From contig CACNPC010000001.1 of assembly GCA_902622245.1 (NCBI GenBank), positions 269,425 through 333,424 of the forward strand: a stretch of DNA of 64,000 bases. Direction: 5' to 3'. The notes under the pieces were generated by a model that saw nothing but the letters and a program-made list of their open reading frames with translations, made no database searches and had not been told where the DNA came from. The position numbers were made by a program, and so were the translations under genes. Position 1 is the first letter of the stretch. Each line of letters starts with the position of its first letter. Positions 52,033 through 61,767 of the stretch are shown here, one piece after another. Origin of the DNA: an uncultured Pelagibacteraceae bacterium. GTDB taxonomy: Bacteria; Pseudomonadota; Alphaproteobacteria; Pelagibacterales; Pelagibacteraceae.

Positions 52033-53007
52033 TTATTTTTTTATTAACTTTTTTATTCCTCTAAAAATATGACTCAACTCAATCGTATTTATGTCTCCGT
52101 CTAATCGGATTACATATGAATTTTTATTTAAAGGAAACCATTTACCATAAAAATCATGGTTATTAAAAAGTGCAATATTTTTTTTTTGAAATAACGTAGC
52201 TAGATGCATGCTCCCGTTATCTTGACATATATGTAATTCTGAGTACTTGATAATATTTATCCACTCATCAACGCTTGTTTTGCCACACTTGTCAATTATA
52301 TTATTTCTAAATTTTTTTTTTATTTTTTTTGATAATAATCTTTCCTTTTTTGTTCCTGTGATAACTATTTTGATATTTTTATATCTTGATATTAATTTTT
52401 GACATAATTTAATCCAATTTTCATTTTTCCATCTTATTGGTTTATATGTTTTTATTTTGTCAGGTAATCTTCCTAATGCAAAACCGCCAGGACCGATCGT
52501 AAAATATTTATGTCTAATAATTTTTTTTTCATTATATGAATTTAAAAATTGAGAGCTACTAATTGTTTTTTTTTTCAGATTTTGAAAAATTCTTCTAGCA
52601 ATTTGTATTGTTTCACTCTCTTTAAAATAATTTCTTTTGTAAAAATAAAATTTAAAGCCAATTATCTCTGGTATTCCTGTAAAATAAAAAAAAATATAGT
52701 GTTTTATCAAAGAAAAAATACTGCTGTATTCTTGTAAATAAATTAATTTATCAAATTTTTTTTTTTTAATTTTTTCAATAATCTTTTTCAAATTTTTAAA
52801 ATATCTATAATCTTTTTTATCAATCAAAAAAAAATCATCTACTATTCGTTCATCTCCTATTTTTAAAGGAAGAGAAAACTTTTCACGGTTTTTGATAGTT
52901 AAGTATGTAATAGTACAATTTTTAAATTTTTTCCTTAATAATCTCAGAACAGGTATAGAAATAAAATAGTCACCAAAATTTGAATTTCTAAAAACTAATA
53001 TTTTCAT
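52033..53007 (-). CDS. Glycosyltransferase family 9 (heptosyltransferase-like)
   Basis: This 324-residue GT-B enzyme has ILVFRNSNFGDYFISIPVLRLL, the GT9 N-terminal motif with the Asp used in catalysis. TIGPGGFALGRLP, KIVITGTKKERLLS and ICQDNGSMHLATLF (the usual DSGxxHxA region) follow. Heptosyltransferases of this family build LPS core. Here it may act on core or O-chain. It overlaps the polymerase gene by 4 bases. Confidence 0.85.
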   Translation of the reverse strand: MKILVFRNSNFGDYFISIPVLRLLRKKFKNCTITYLTIKNREKFSLPLKIGDERIVDDFFLIDKKDYRYFKNLKKIIEKIKKKKFDKLIYLQEYSSIFSLIKHYIFFYFTGIPEIIGFKFYFYKRNYFKESETIQIARRIFQNLKKKTISSSQFLNSYNEKKIIRHKYFTIGPGGFALGRLPDKIKTYKPIRWKNENWIKLCQKLISRYKNIKIVITGTKKERLLSKKIKKKFRNNIIDKCGKTSVDEWINIIKYSELHICQDNGSMHLATLFQKKNIALFNNHDFYGKWFPLNKNSYVIRLDGDINTIELSHIFRGIKKLIKK

Positions 53008-54506
53008 AATTTTTTAGTATTAATTTTTTTGTAAATAAAAATTGTTAAAAATGATAAAAGTAATAGTAATATAAATTTTTGAAATAATACTCCGATTAAT
53101 AAAGATAAATTGGATTCCATATAAAAAATCGGATAAAAAGATGCAAGAGTGATTAAAAATAAAATATTGTTTTTTCTAAAATCTAATTTGCGAGTAATAA
53201 TGGCAAATAAACCTCCAAGTAAAAACATCCCAAATATAATACCTTTTTTCCCAAAGTTAGCATAAAATTCAGTTAAGACAGGTGTATTCCAAGAGGTTAC
53301 TGTATCTAAAGGATTTAATACTTTATACGTTATACCAAAATATCTCCCAAATTCTTCTTTAGGTTTTCCAGGCCAAATAACTCTTGGTATTGGTTTGGTT
53401 ATTAAAGTAAGATATGATTTTCCATTGAGATGTGGAATCTCATCAGGTGTAAATTTTGAAATTATAAGTAGAGTATTAAAACTATGGAATAATCTTTGTA
53501 AATTAGACGTAGTATATTTGTACAAAATAACAATTGAGTTATTATCTTTCCACATTTTTTTTATTGCTTGCTTATTTGTAAAAATATACCTCTCAATTAA
53601 ATTTTGATGCTGAAGATTTTTTGTTAAATTGTCTGGAATTGGATAATTATATATAACAACTTGTCTATATGAATCCTTATGAGTGTTAAGCAAAATAAAT
53701 AATAAAACAATTAAAAAAATTTGTTTAAAATAAAATTTTTTGTTAAATAAAATATTTATTAAATAAATATAGAATGCAATCAAAAAAGGCATTGTCATTA
53801 ACCCACTTAATATTTCATTAATAATTGGTATTAATATAAGAATAAAAAAAATTAATTTTACCAATAAATTAGTTTTATTTTTAATTATATAAATTTGAAA
53901 ACTACCTATATAAAATAGCAATAATGGAAATTTTGCTTGGTTAAATTTTCTAATAAAAGAATTATTATCTCCGAATACAAGTAGAAAGTATAATACAAAT
54001 GAAATTAAGCCAATATATAAATATAAATTATAATTTTTTTTAATTTCAAAAAAATCTAATTTATATTCTTTTTGGATTAAAAGTTTACATAATAAAATAT
54101 AACCTATGTTGAATGATAAAATTCCCCACATATATAAACTAATGGCAAATAAAAGTTCATTTCCCGTGGCAGATATTAAGTTTTTTTTATCATTGTAAAA
54201 CATAGATGAGATTGCATCGTGACTAGAGCCAACTATAGAGGTTAAAGGAGACTGATCATAAATTATAGCTGAAGTGAAAGTCAGAAAAAAGTATAAATGT
54301 GCGAGGTAAAAATATGGTACGGTGTTGTTATTTTTATAATTTAAGAAATAAAAATAAATTGGGCACAAATTAAGAATAATTATAAAAAAGTAATATAGGT
54401 TAAGATAAAGACTATCATTTTTTATAATTGGTAGGATTTGTAATAAAGAAATAATTAAAAGAAAAAATATTAAAGGTGACGAATATTTATTTTCTTTTAA
54501 ACTCAT
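53004..54506 (-). CDS. Oligosaccharide repeat polymerase-like membrane protein (Wzy-like)
   Basis: This 500-residue protein has about twelve membrane helices. A large external loop runs from about residue 285 to 410, with NTHKDSYRQVVIYNYPIP, RYIFTNKQAIKKMW and PIPRVIWPGKPKEEFGRYFG. The pattern of Arg, Trp-Pro-x-Lys-Pro and a following short helix is common in Wzy/O-antigen polymerases and EpsG-like proteins. It probably joins repeat units in the periplasm. It overlaps the CgeB-like gene by 20 bases. Confidence 0.72.
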   Translation of the reverse strand: MSLKENKYSSPLIFFLLIISLLQILPIIKNDSLYLNLYYFFIIILNLCPIYFYFLNYKNNNTVPYFYLAHLYFFLTFTSAIIYDQSPLTSIVGSSHDAISSMFYNDKKNLISATGNELLFAISLYMWGILSFNIGYILLCKLLIQKEYKLDFFEIKKNYNLYLYIGLISFVLYFLLVFGDNNSFIRKFNQAKFPLLLFYIGSFQIYIIKNKTNLLVKLIFFILILIPIINEILSGLMTMPFLIAFYIYLINILFNKKFYFKQIFLIVLLFILLNTHKDSYRQVVIYNYPIPDNLTKNLQHQNLIERYIFTNKQAIKKMWKDNNSIVILYKYTTSNLQRLFHSFNTLLIISKFTPDEIPHLNGKSYLTLITKPIPRVIWPGKPKEEFGRYFGITYKVLNPLDTVTSWNTPVLTEFYANFGKKGIIFGMFLLGGLFAIITRKLDFRKNNILFLITLASFYPIFYMESNLSLLIGVLFQKFILLLLLSFLTIFIYKKINTKKL

Positions 54507-55500
54507 TTATAGTTTTTATAAGAATTTTTGCTCGATTTAAATAATTCTGTTTTTGGGCTAATCTATATCCTCTTTCTCTTACTTTATTTGAAATCTTTGG
54601 GTTTTTAAGGATAAATTTTATTTTATTATTAAGTTCTTTAGAATTAGAGTACATGAAACTCGCATAATTTTCTTTAAAATATTCATTTTGTTCTTTTGAT
54701 CTAGTAGTTAACATTAAGCCATAGTTACCAGGTATTTCGAATGTTTTCATGTTATGAGCAGACTTGTTTTGTCTCCTTAAAATATTTAAACTTATTGCGG
54801 ACGACATAATCTTATCTGACATATTTTTGCCGTGTAAATGGCCGTTTATTTTAATATTTTTTTTATTTAGGGAAAAACGTTTCCAATTTCCACCAAATAC
54901 TTCTTTATCACAATTTATGGATCTTATAACTTTCTCTCTTTCTGAGTCATGGGTTCCTATAAATGTAACAATTTTTTTAAAATTTTTTCTTTTTCTTTTT
55001 TTAAAATTAATCAAGTTATCATATGCAAATGGTAAATATAAAAAATAATTGTTTTTAAATTTTTTTTCTAATTTAATTTTAATTTTCTTTGACCATATGC
55101 AAAAAATATCAAATTCAGGAATCAGTTTAATAAATTCTAAATTTGAAATTGAATTATTTTTAACATTAAAAGGATCATCAGGAAAATAATTTATCCAAAT
55201 TGTTTTTTTTATTGATTTAATTAATTTTAATGTTCTCAAATTAAGATATGTACCTTTAAATAAAATAATGAAGTAATATTCTCTTTTATTTTTTCTAAGA
55301 TAATTAATTAATTTTAGTTGCAAAAAATAATTTTTAATAGACGGAAATAAACTTTCAAATTTAGAAATAATTCTATTTTTAATATTTCTATCAATTCTAT
55401 AAAATTCTACTGAAAACCCAATTTTTTTAAAAGCTTTAAAATAGGAATCCTCCAAATTGGCAATGCCATCATTACCAATTAATAAAATATTTCTTTTCAT
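54487..55500 (-). CDS. CgeB-family glycosyltransferase
   Basis: This 337-residue protein starts ILLIGNDGIANLEDSYFKAF. It contains IWINYFPDDPFN, FIGTHDSEREKVI, LNILRRQNKSAHNMKTFEIPG and ends with a Glyco_trans_1_2-like helix set (ELNNKIKFILKNP). That is the DUF3880/CgeB arrangement, a GT-B fold without the normal GT4 Glu pair. It would add a sugar in the cytoplasm. Only 11 bases separate it from the ABC exporter. Confidence 0.78.
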   Translation of the reverse strand: MKRNILLIGNDGIANLEDSYFKAFKKIGFSVEFYRIDRNIKNRIISKFESLFPSIKNYFLQLKLINYLRKNKREYYFIILFKGTYLNLRTLKLIKSIKKTIWINYFPDDPFNVKNNSISNLEFIKLIPEFDIFCIWSKKIKIKLEKKFKNNYFLYLPFAYDNLINFKKRKRKNFKKIVTFIGTHDSEREKVIRSINCDKEVFGGNWKRFSLNKKNIKINGHLHGKNMSDKIMSSAISLNILRRQNKSAHNMKTFEIPGNYGLMLTTRSKEQNEYFKENYASFMYSNSKELNNKIKFILKNPKISNKVRERGYRLAQKQNYLNRAKILIKTINEFKRK

Positions 55501-55511
55501 ATATTTTATTA

Positions 55512-57245
55512 TTATCCAAGTTTAATTAGATCCAAATTAATGGTCTTGTCAAAATTTCTTAAACTTCCTATTCGATGTGTTATAGAAATTAAGGTAATAT
55601 TGTTTGAATTTTGAGTAATATTATTAATAATTTTATTCTCTGTCTCATAATCAAGAGCGCTTGTAGCTTCATCCATTATTAAAATTTTTTTATCTTTGTA
55701 TAAAGCCCTAGCAATACCTATTCTCTGCTTTTGTCCTCCAGAAATATTTATGCCATTTTCACCAACCACTGTATTTAATCCCTTATCAAGATTATCTACA
55801 AAATCTTTTAGCTCTGAAATAGAAATAACTTCTTCAAGTTTTTTTGTATCTATATTTTTTTCATCAATATTAAATGTAATATTATTTTTGATAGTGTCAT
55901 TTATTAAAAAAATATCTTGGGGTACATGAGCAATTTGCATTTGCCATAAATCTTTTATATCGCCTCTTAATTCTTTATCGTCAATTAAGATTTTACCAGA
56001 CATGGGATTAAGTAAGCCCATAATTAGATCAATAAAAGTAGATTTTCCAGATCCTGTTTTACCTACAATTCCTATTTTTTGATTTAGATCAAAAGATAGA
56101 TTAATTTTTTCAAGTACTTGACCATTATTTTTGTTGTATGAAAAGTTCATATCCTCAAATGTTATACGATTGAAATTTGTTTTTTTACTAATTTGATTAT
56201 CTAATTCTTTTTGATTTATGATTTCATTATTTAAAGTTAGCTTTACATCTTCTAAAATATTTAAATTACCGAGTAATTGTGCCCAAGCCTGATAGATACT
56301 ATGGAACATTGGCAACAATCTATTTGCTGCATAAGCAAACACGCCAAGTGAAATAATAATTTTACTGTTATTATCTTGAGAATCACCAAAATAGATACTA
56401 ACGAATAACAATAATAATATTATTCCAAAACTTTCTATAATAATTTTAGGAAATCCAGCTATAGTAGAAATATTTGCCTCAGCAAGCCTAAATTTCTTTT
56501 CTGAAGCAAAATAGATTTTAAAAAAAATATTTTGTAATTTATCCAATATTATGTCTCTTATATTTCCAAAAGACTCTTGAAGAAATTTAATTCTATATTC
56601 AGAATATTTTGAAATTACTTTACTGTTTTTTTTTAAATAAAATTTAGATAAACTTGCAACTAATATATATAGAGTTGCCAGTGCGATTATTAATATCATA
56701 GTCAGAGAGAAATTATGTACTAACAATGCGGTTAAAATTCCCAACGTAATTATTATACCTGAAAAAAATTGAAATAACGCAAGTATAACACCGGTAATTT
56801 TTGCATTTTTTTCAGTAACACTAGATATAATCACGTTAGTACTTTGTTTGATAAATTTATTGTAAGATTGATTAATAGTACTTTTGTATATATTGGAAGC
56901 TAAATCTGAAGAAATAAGGGCTGTAAGTTTCAAACTCAATCTAAACACTGCCAATCTAAATATGGCCGATAATATAATTATAAATCCAAATATAATTATT
57001 AATGTTGTTTGAAAATTACTGAAATTATTAAAATAATCATAGAAAAACTTGATAAAAAAATTTGAACTTTTGGCAAAATCGTAATTTAAGAAAGTTGAAA
57101 TAAGTGGGACTATACTTCCAATACTTAAAAATTCCATAATTGATGAAATTGTCATTAATATTATTAAAATGGTAATTTTTTTTCGCTTATCAATATTTAT
57201 AGTGAAGTAGAAAAACTTTATAATTTCTATAATTTTATATATCAT
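55512..57245 (-). CDS. ABC exporter, lipid-linked oligosaccharide flippase candidate
   Basis: This 577-residue half-transporter has six membrane helices (about 25-320). The ATPase domain has Walker A GKTGSGKST at 395-403, a Q-loop in AHVPQDIF, the signature ISGGQ at 501-505 and Walker B ILIMDE at 521-526. It is built like MsbA and PglK. Inside a glycan cluster with no visible Wzx, a PglK-like role flipping undecaprenyl-linked sugars is likely. A lipid or glycan export role is the alternative. Two bases separate it from the FkbM gene. Confidence 0.85.
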   Translation of the reverse strand: MIYKIIEIIKFFYFTINIDKRKKITILIILMTISSIMEFLSIGSIVPLISTFLNYDFAKSSNFFIKFFYDYFNNFSNFQTTLIIIFGFIIILSAIFRLAVFRLSLKLTALISSDLASNIYKSTINQSYNKFIKQSTNVIISSVTEKNAKITGVILALFQFFSGIIITLGILTALLVHNFSLTMILIIALATLYILVASLSKFYLKKNSKVISKYSEYRIKFLQESFGNIRDIILDKLQNIFFKIYFASEKKFRLAEANISTIAGFPKIIIESFGIILLLLFVSIYFGDSQDNNSKIIISLGVFAYAANRLLPMFHSIYQAWAQLLGNLNILEDVKLTLNNEIINQKELDNQISKKTNFNRITFEDMNFSYNKNNGQVLEKINLSFDLNQKIGIVGKTGSGKSTFIDLIMGLLNPMSGKILIDDKELRGDIKDLWQMQIAHVPQDIFLINDTIKNNITFNIDEKNIDTKKLEEVISISELKDFVDNLDKGLNTVVGENGINISGGQKQRIGIARALYKDKKILIMDEATSALDYETENKIINNITQNSNNITLISITHRIGSLRNFDKTINLDLIKLG

Positions 57246-57247
57246 TC

Positions 57248-58066
57248 CTAAAATTTATAATTATTATTTACTAAAATTAAATTTTCTCCACTTATTATCA
57301 AATCTTTATTCATATTACTTATGGCTTTAATAAAATTTTCAGAGCAATTTTCTTCAGGCAACATCCAATCATGGATTTCAATTATAATTATTTTAAATTT
57401 ATTCATCCAATCTAAATTACTAGCAAATACATCTTTTTCGAAACCCTCGATATCGAATTTAATTAAAAATGGCTTAAAATTGCTTTCCTTATTTTGTAAA
57501 ATTTGATTTACTGTTATAGATTTTTTATCTCCATTTAAATTTTCTTTAACTTTAAAGGCTCTATTATCGTTATAGTTGTTTTCTAAACTGTAATTAATAT
57601 TTTTTGATGAGATAGCTGAATTAATATTTTCATAAACATCTGTTTTACAATTATATTCGAGTAAAGAAAAATTTTTTTCCTCAGGTTCAATGTTTATAAT
57701 TTTTGAATTTTTTATCATTTTGTTAAAATAAATACTGCTACATCCTATATTAGCTCCACAATCAATGATCAATGGGGTAAAATTATTTTTTTTCATACTT
57801 GAAAGTACTAAATTAATTTTATTAAAAATATTTAAATTTTTAATATTGTAAAAATCTTCGGCAAATATCTCAAATAATGTAATAATGTCATATTTATTTC
57901 TAATTTTTATTGAAAAAAAATTTTTATTAATTCTATCAAAGATAATAATTTTTTTTAATATAATACCCAATAGACCAGGAGTTATTATAATAAATTGTTT
58001 ATTTTTAATTAAGTTGTAAATAAAGTAAAAAATATATTTAAACAAATTATTAATAAAAAAGATCAT
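57248..58066 (-). CDS. FkbM family methyltransferase
   Basis: This 272-residue protein has an N-terminal hydrophobic stretch (about 1-45). Its SAM-binding core has LIIDCGANIGCSSIYF and IINIEPEEKNF, and FLIKFDIEGFEKDVF is the FkbM Asp-x-Glu-Gly motif. FkbM enzymes methylate hydroxyl groups, often on sugars. The membrane-like start could bring it to lipid-linked substrates. It is 2 bases from the ABC exporter gene and 5 from the next glycosyltransferase. Confidence 0.85.
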   Translation of the reverse strand: MIFFINNLFKYIFYFIYNLIKNKQFIIITPGLLGIILKKIIIFDRINKNFFSIKIRNKYDIITLFEIFAEDFYNIKNLNIFNKINLVLSSMKKNNFTPLIIDCGANIGCSSIYFNKMIKNSKIINIEPEEKNFSLLEYNCKTDVYENINSAISSKNINYSLENNYNDNRAFKVKENLNGDKKSITVNQILQNKESNFKPFLIKFDIEGFEKDVFASNLDWMNKFKIIIIEIHDWMLPEENCSENFIKAISNMNKDLIISGENLILVNNNYKF

Positions 58067-58071
58067 GTAAA

Positions 58072-59019
58072 TTAAAATATTTTAGATAATTTTTTATAGA
58101 AAGAAATAGGATCTATAATAAAATATTTAATCAAATAAAATATTCTGTTTGGCCATAAATAATTTTGCCCCCTATAATGATTGTAGTAAACGTATTCATC
58201 AGCTTTTTTATCTACTTCTATATCTTGTTTAAAAATGTAAGGTTTTTTTAATCTAGAAACTTTATAATAAAAATTGTTAAATGTGCTAACAGTATGAGTT
58301 GCGTCCTGACTAAAACCAATATTAGATACAAGATTCGTTTTTGGTGTTACAACTAATTGTTTATTTTTCCAAATACAAAGCATCCATGGATATGCCCAAC
58401 TATCTAATGTGTTATTTGACACGTTATTAAATATTTTTTCCCAATACTTTCGCTCATTATCATTTTGAAAGAGATATTTCCAATTTGTAGAAGACTTGAA
58501 ACCATTCCAAAATTTAATATTTTTATCGTAATTTTTCCATGTTCTCTTCCAAGTTGCCCAACCCCAGCAATGAGCATACTTTGAAAAATAAAAAGATTCT
58601 TTGAAATTTATCTTATTTTTTAAAAAGTTATTACCAGTTATACCGCCTACTCTTTTATCATTTTTATATTTTTTTAATGACCATTCACAAAAGGTAAAAA
58701 AATCAATTGATGGTATACAATCATCCTCTATTATTATGCCGTAATTTACTTTAGAAAAAAACCATTCCAAACCTTTTGATACACCAACTTTACAACCGTA
58801 ATTTTTATTTAAATAATTTTTTTTAAGATTACATTTCCAATTTATCTTATCAATTTTTTCTATAACTTTTTTACATTTAAAAATATCTTTATTGTCTTTT
58901 TTTGGACCATCAAATGATACATAAATGTTTTGAGCTTTTATTTTTTGTAAAATATTTAACAACTTTTTTAAATATTGCGATCTATTATAAACTAATAACA
59001 ATATTGGAGTTTTAAACAT
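58072..59019 (-). CDS. Glycosyltransferase, GT-A fold (GNT-I-like)
   Basis: This 315-residue protein begins PILLLVYNRSQYLKKLL. It has IYVSFDGPKKDNKD, GIIIEDDCIPSIDFFTF with the acidic metal motif, and HCWGWATWKRTW, characteristic of a bacterial group related to N-acetylglucosaminyltransferase I. It probably adds one sugar to the glycan. It overlaps the GMC oxidoreductase gene by 8 bases. Confidence 0.8.
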   Translation of the reverse strand: MFKTPILLLVYNRSQYLKKLLNILQKIKAQNIYVSFDGPKKDNKDIFKCKKVIEKIDKINWKCNLKKNYLNKNYGCKVGVSKGLEWFFSKVNYGIIIEDDCIPSIDFFTFCEWSLKKYKNDKRVGGITGNNFLKNKINFKESFYFSKYAHCWGWATWKRTWKNYDKNIKFWNGFKSSTNWKYLFQNDNERKYWEKIFNNVSNNTLDSWAYPWMLCIWKNKQLVVTPKTNLVSNIGFSQDATHTVSTFNNFYYKVSRLKKPYIFKQDIEVDKKADEYVYYNHYRGQNYLWPNRIFYLIKYFIIDPISFYKKLSKIF

Positions 59020-60484
59020 TCTTTTTTAGATAATCTGTTAATTTTAAAGCTAATGCAAGTGAGGTAAAGGTGATATTGGCATAGCTAGATCTTTTAAATA
59101 AACAACTGCCAGCAATATATAAATTTTTTGTTCCCCAAACACAATACTTTCTGTCAACTACACCTTTGTTTCTATCATTAGAAATGATCATACCTCCGGA
59201 TGGATGATTTGTATCTCTTACAACTTTTTTAAATTTATCATAATTAATATTTTTGAGGTTATTTACATTTAATTTAGCAATTTTTTCTTTTTCTAAAAAA
59301 CTTTTCGTTTTAAATGCAAATTGTTTTATGAAATCTAATTCATTTTTACTTATTTTCCAATTTATTGAAAATTTTTTATTTAATTTGTTAAATTTTATAG
59401 AACTATTCTTTTCAGAAAATTGCTCTGACTGAATGTAAAAATATATACCTTTATCATAAAAAGGTTTTATTTTTTTTTTCAATATATAAACCCACAAAAG
59501 CTCAAAAAATTTAAAATTTAATTTTATACTTTTTTTTATGATTGTTGTTAGATGATTAAATTTCATTTCATTAATAAAATTAACGTATCCCATTTTTAAT
59601 TGTTTTAAATCATCTTGATACTTTGAATAAAACTTAAACTCACCACTGGCAGCTAATGAGTATTTTAAATTATTTGATCTAAAAAGTAACTTAGGTTGAT
59701 ATTTGGAATTATTATATATTCCATTAAAAAAAATTTTACTAAATTTATTTTTATCTATTGGGAAAACATTACCTACATGAATTCCAAGATGATCATGAAA
59801 ATATGAGCCTATATTATTTGACTTAATAACTTTGTTGTTTTTATGAAAAAATTTTATTGTTTCCACTGTTCCACAAGCAAAAATATATTTTTTGGCTCTT
59901 ATCAAATATTTTTTTTTTTTAATGGTATATTCAATAGCCGTAATATTTTTTTTTCTAATAAATAATTTTTCTGCCTTGGCATTTGTAATAAAATCAGATG
60001 AATTATTACTTATTTTTTTTTTATATAACTTTAAAAAATTAGGTTCATTTAACCAATTTGTATGAAAATATTTAATACCGTATTTTTTTGGTAATTTTAT
60101 TTTATTCTCTTTAATAAAATTGTTAAGATCATTTCTTTTTACTTTTAGTAATTTGTAGAGCCTTTTGTAAAGTCTAGTTGTCTCGTTTTTTCTCAATCCA
60201 AGATCTGGCTCATATTCCGAAAGTTCTGTTTTTGTAAATTCAGCTAGCTGACCCCCCCATAGTGAACTATTTCCACCAATACCAAAAGCTCTTTTTGTAA
60301 ATGTTCCTTTGTGATATATTCCTTTGTTAATTAAATCATTAGTTTTAGTAATTTTAGGTTCAAAATTACCTCTATCTAAAACTTTTATATTTTTAAATGT
60401 ATCTTTAAGTTGAGCGTAAATAAACAAACCTAATGTACCTCCTCCAACTATAAGTAGGTCTGTCTCAATAATTTTATTTTTCAT
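59012..60484 (-). CDS. GMC family FAD-dependent oxidoreductase
   Basis: This 490-residue flavoprotein has LLIVGGGTLGLFIYAQL as the FAD-binding loop, GIGGNSSLWGGQLAEF, FACGTVETIKFF, FHDHLGIHVG, DTNHPSGGMI with the active-site His, and YIAGSCLFKRSSYANITFT at the C-terminus. This is the glucose-methanol-choline oxidoreductase pattern. It would oxidise a hydroxyl, most likely on a sugar or polyol of the glycan. Such a gene in an O-antigen-type locus is uncommon. Confidence 0.82.
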   Translation of the reverse strand: MKNKIIETDLLIVGGGTLGLFIYAQLKDTFKNIKVLDRGNFEPKITKTNDLINKGIYHKGTFTKRAFGIGGNSSLWGGQLAEFTKTELSEYEPDLGLRKNETTRLYKRLYKLLKVKRNDLNNFIKENKIKLPKKYGIKYFHTNWLNEPNFLKLYKKKISNNSSDFITNAKAEKLFIRKKNITAIEYTIKKKKYLIRAKKYIFACGTVETIKFFHKNNKVIKSNNIGSYFHDHLGIHVGNVFPIDKNKFSKIFFNGIYNNSKYQPKLLFRSNNLKYSLAASGEFKFYSKYQDDLKQLKMGYVNFINEMKFNHLTTIIKKSIKLNFKFFELLWVYILKKKIKPFYDKGIYFYIQSEQFSEKNSSIKFNKLNKKFSINWKISKNELDFIKQFAFKTKSFLEKEKIAKLNVNNLKNINYDKFKKVVRDTNHPSGGMIISNDRNKGVVDRKYCVWGTKNLYIAGSCLFKRSSYANITFTSLALALKLTDYLKKNV

Positions 60485-60494
60485 ATTGCATGAG

Positions 60495-61730
60495 CTAATA
60501 ATTTTTTTTTATTTCATAAATCAAACTTTGCACATATTCATTGGTCAATTTGCTATGAGTTGGTAATATTAAATTTTTTTCGGTCAAATTATTTAAGTTT
60601 GAACTCCTGCCATTAAATGAAGAGTATTTATCATACAAACTACAATTTGGATACATTTGTGATCCAACGTTTAAATTTTTAATTAATAATTTCTTTTTCA
60701 AATTTCTTTTATGTTCTCTATCTTTACACATAATCATATAACTAAAATTATCACTTGATCCAATTAGATTTTCGATATCAAAACTTGCCCCAACAGTAAT
60801 GTCCTTTAAACTATTATAATATTGATATGCTATTTTTTGTCTGTTCTTTCTCTCATTTGAATAATTTCCAATTTTTCTATATAATTCTGAAATACCATAC
60901 ATTGGCAAAAGTGAAAAATATGATTTATCTATAAAATTATTTTTTTTCTTAAGTTTATTTTCAATAATATTTAAATCTCCTTTTTTAAATTTATCTTTGA
61001 ATTTTAAATAATTAATTGTGAAAATTTTATAAACATGTCTATTTGTTAAGGTGCTATATAAAATTGTTCTATAAATTTGACTTTTAAAGTTTTGGAATTT
61101 AAGAAAATTCCAATTTTGCATTAATTTTTTTATATCATTTACATTTTTATTTTTTACTAATAAAGCTCCTCCATAAAAAAAATTTATCAGTTTAAAAGTT
61201 GAAAAACTATATAAACTATAGTCTGAAAGCGAGTTAATATTAATATTTTCTACTTTTCCAGAAAATGAAATTGCACTATCTTCGATTAAGTCTATGTTAT
61301 TATTTTCACATAATTTATGTATTTCAGAGTAATTTTTTTGATTTAAATTATAATGAGTTATTATAATTGCCGTAGGGTTGAGTTTTATACTATCTTTTAA
61401 ATAGTCTAAATCAAAAAAAGTTGAATCTTTATAAAAGTCAACAAAATACGGAATTCCTCCTGCATGAATTACCAACTCAATAACTTCGGGTATTGTAAAA
61501 GGTGACATTAAAACTAATTTTTTTTTTTTTTGACTTATTGAATTTTTTACAGCTAAATAAATTGCAGATCTTGCCCTCCCTAGGAGTATAATTTTTTTGT
61601 CATTAATTTCAGTTAAACTTGAAATTTCTTGTTTTAATTTTTCCTCAATGTTATTGCTATTATCGGTTAGTAAATCCTTAAGAATTTTTGTATAATTAAT
61701 TTTATTTATAACTATATTTGGAATTGCCAT
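60495..61730 (-). CDS. DegT-like PLP-dependent enzyme
   Basis: This 411-residue fold-type I PLP protein has ILLGRARSAIYLAV at 48-61, Asp151 in LIEDSAISFSG and Lys180 in YSFSTFKLINFFYGGAL. The Schiff-base Lys is present, so it can be an aminotransferase, unlike the His-type enzyme at 25.7 kb. The first loop and the Phe-rich stretch after Lys differ from ordinary sugar aminotransferases. It is the first gene of the long minus-strand series and lies 37 bases from a divergent gene. Confidence 0.75.
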   Translation of the reverse strand: MAIPNIVINKINYTKILKDLLTDNSNNIEEKLKQEISSLTEINDKKIILLGRARSAIYLAVKNSISQKKKKLVLMSPFTIPEVIELVIHAGGIPYFVDFYKDSTFFDLDYLKDSIKLNPTAIIITHYNLNQKNYSEIHKLCENNNIDLIEDSAISFSGKVENININSLSDYSLYSFSTFKLINFFYGGALLVKNKNVNDIKKLMQNWNFLKFQNFKSQIYRTILYSTLTNRHVYKIFTINYLKFKDKFKKGDLNIIENKLKKKNNFIDKSYFSLLPMYGISELYRKIGNYSNERKNRQKIAYQYYNSLKDITVGASFDIENLIGSSDNFSYMIMCKDREHKRNLKKKLLIKNLNVGSQMYPNCSLYDKYSSFNGRSSNLNNLTEKNLILPTHSKLTNEYVQSLIYEIKKNY

Positions 61731-61767
61731 AACTTAATTTAAGTATTTTATTTCAAATTTAATTTAT

